In this document: positions 4,729 through 6,036 of the stretch, one piece after another
Numbering within the stretch: the stretch's first letter is position 1
Layout of the letters: every line of letters starts with the position of its first letter
NCBI GenBank assembly: GCA_947303825.1
Contig: CAMYZK010000167.1
Location: 1 to 6,036 of the forward strand
DNA: 6,036 nt
Source: an uncultured Prevotella sp.
Lineage (GTDB): Bacteria; Bacteroidota; Bacteroidia; Bacteroidales; Bacteroidaceae
Direction of reading: 5' to 3'
Notes under the pieces: generated by a model
The model's input: the letters and a program-made list of their open reading frames with translations, nothing else
What the model was told of the DNA's origin: nothing
The model's database searches: none
Position numbers and translations under genes: made by a program

Positions 4729-6036
4729 ATGAGTAATGTAAGATTAGATATGGCAGGAAGGCCGCTGCCAGACAGAACATATCCGGCAGAGACAGGAAGC
4801 GAGGGTTATACACTCTCCGAGCGAACTTTAGGCCAATGGCTGGAATATTGGGCTGAGACCACACCCGATAAGGAATATATCGTATACAGCGACCGCGACC
4901 TGCGCTTTACATGGTCAAAATTTAACGAGCGTGTAGACAATCTGGCGAAAGGACTTATTGCCATAGGTGTCAGGAAAGGCTCCAACGTGGGAATATGGGC
5001 TACCAACGTTCCTGACTGGCTCACCTTCCTCTACGCTACGGCAAAAATCGGTGCTGTGCTCGTCACGGTGAACACCAACTACAAGCAGAACGAGTTGGAG
5101 TATCTTTGCAAGGACTCTGACATGCACACTCTCTGCATAACCGATGGCACGTGGGACTGCAACTATGTTGATATGACCTACACCATGCTGCCTGAGTTGA
5201 AGACCTGTCAGCGTGGCCATCTGAACAGCGAGCGGTTCCCGTACTTAAAAAATGTGGTTTTTATTGGTATGGAGAAATACCGTGGCATGTTCAACACCGC
5301 CGAGCTGCTACTCCTGGGACAGAACATTGAAGACGAGGAACTAGACGGCATGAAGAAGAACGTTACCTGCCACGATGTATGCAACATGCAGTATACCAGC
5401 GGTACCACCGGCTTCCCTAAGGGCGTCATGCTCACACACTATAACATTGCCAATGATGGCTATTTCACTGGCGAAAACATGGCTTTCACCCAGGATGACA
5501 AACTCTGTGTCTGCGTGCCGCTTTTCCACTGCTTCGGTGTGGTGCTGGCCACGATGAACTGCCTTACCCACGGCTGCACAGAGGTGATGGTAGAGAAGTT
5601 CGACCCGCTTGTGGTGCTGGCTTCCATCCATAAGGAGCGTTGCACTGCCGTCTATGGTGTTCCCACCATGTTTATTGCCGAGATCAATCACCCGATGTTC
5701 TCCATGTTCGACCTCACATGCCTGCGCACGGGCATTATGGCTGGTAGCCTCTGCCCTGTGGAACTTATGAAGCAAGTCAGTGAGAAGATGTACATGACTA
5801 TCACCAGCGTATATGGCCTCACAGAGTCATCACCTGGCATGACGCAGACCTGCCTCAACGATACCTTCGAACAGCGCTGCACCACCGTGGGCCGCGACTT
5901 CCCCTTTGTAGAAGTCAAGGTGCTCAACCCTGATACCAATGAGGAATGCCCCGTTGGCGTGCAGGGCGAGATGTGTTGCAGGGGATTCAACGTTATGAAA
6001 GGCTACTATAAGAACCCCGAGGCCACTGCCGAGGTC
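4729..6036 (+). CDS. AMP-forming acyl-CoA ligase (fatty-acyl-CoA synthetase-like), 3' partial
   Basis: The frame is open from a stop at 4714-4716 to the window end, giving 436 residues from the ATG at 4729; family members are usually about 540-560, so roughly the last 110 residues (the mobile C-terminal domain) are missing. In-frame ATGs at 4717 and 4750 are alternative starts: the GC-richer, more typical coding sequence begins near 4750, so the N-terminus is uncertain by about 11 residues. ANL-superfamily motifs are clear: the phosphate-binding loop [11 protein letters not shown] (222-232), PLFHCFG, the adenylate-binding YGLTESS (362-368), and the start of the GEMCCRG...[11 protein letters not shown] region at the edge. 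The enzyme should activate a carboxylic acid to an acyl-adenylate and then its CoA thioester, probably in the cytoplasm. The overall pattern is that of medium/long-chain fatty-acid CoA ligases; the acid itself cannot be told. It is likely controlled by the XRE-cupin gene just upstream. Confidence 0.9.
   Translation, partial: MSNVRLDMAGRPLPDRTYPAETGSEGYTLSERTLGQWLEYWAETTPDKEYIVYSDRDLRFTWSKFNERVDNLAKGLIAIGVRKGSNVGIWATNVPDWLTFLYATAKIGAVLVTVNTNYKQNELEYLCKDSDMHTLCITDGTWDCNYVDMTYTMLPELKTCQRGHLNSERFPYLKNVVFIGMEKYRGMFNTAELLLLGQNIEDEELDGMKKNVTCHDVCNMQYTSGTTGFPKGVMLTHYNIANDGYFTGENMAFTQDDKLCVCVPLFHCFGVVLATMNCLTHGCTEVMVEKFDPLVVLASIHKERCTAVYGVPTMFIAEINHPMFSMFDLTCLRTGIMAGSLCPVELMKQVSEKMYMTITSVYGLTESSPGMTQTCLNDTFEQRCTTVGRDFPFVEVKVLNPDTNEECPVGVQGEMCCRGFNVMKGYYKNPEATAEV

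Noticed and set aside
5341..5775. Antisense open frame (144 codons) inside the acyl-CoA ligase
   Set aside because: It lies opposite the conserved YTSGTTG to YGLTESS region and is rich in His and Ala without domain features; a shadow of the ligase.
1..6036. CRISPR array, tRNA/rRNA, insertion sequence, toxin-antitoxin, phage or defence module
   Set aside because: No spaced direct repeats, no tRNA-like cloverleaf, no transposase or integrase frame and no terminal repeats were seen; all coding space is taken by six chromosomal metabolic, folding or regulatory genes.

Overview
The window looks like a chromosomal, housekeeping-type segment from a Bacteroidota bacterium, most likely order Bacteroidales (Prevotella- or Bacteroides-like). 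The grounds are a TAnnTTTG-type -7 promoter element, AT-rich leaders without clear Shine-Dalgarno sequences, and a gene set typical of the group: a Mip/FklB-type FKBP, a periplasmic glutaminyl-cyclase-like lipoprotein, and an XRE-cupin regulator next to an acyl-CoA ligase. Genus is inferred from style only. All six genes are on the + strand and coding density is high.

Layout. (1) 2-682: 3' part of an FKBP-type peptidyl-prolyl isomerase whose start lies left of the window. (2) 683-813: the only substantial intergenic gap. It holds a 17-bp-stem hairpin (probable terminator) that abuts and slightly overlaps a predicted Bacteroidota promoter. (3) 814-4075: a tight three-gene unit with an Lrp/AsnC regulator, a two-domain enzyme (N-terminal class-I glutamine-amidotransferase-like gamma-glutamyl hydrolase, peptidase C26, fused to a C-terminal M19 membrane-dipeptidase-type domain), and a lipoprotein of the M28 fold that best matches type II glutaminyl cyclases. 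The first junction is a 4-bp ATGA overlap. The second has the same ATGA available, with an alternative ATG 12 bases further on. (4) 4095-4679: an XRE-cupin transcription regulator, 19 bases after the lipoprotein. (5) 4692-4708: a short perfect GC-rich hairpin. (6) about 4729 to the window end: an AMP-forming acyl-CoA ligase, cut off at its 3' end.

How the genes may work together. The Lrp-like protein probably senses an amino acid or related small molecule and regulates its own operon. The fused hydrolase could cleave a gamma-glutamyl bond with one domain and the resulting dipeptide with the other, which would suit salvage of gamma-glutamyl or murein-derived peptides. The third gene probably makes N-terminal pyroglutamate on exported proteins. 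The XRE-cupin protein and acyl-CoA ligase look like a separate regulator/enzyme pair. The pathway links are inference from domain content and gene order.

I see no mobile element, CRISPR array, tRNA, rRNA, phage or defence module, and nothing I would call a wholly new system. The points most worth checking are the C26-M19 fusion, the glutaminyl cyclase assignment, and the hairpin/promoter arrangement.
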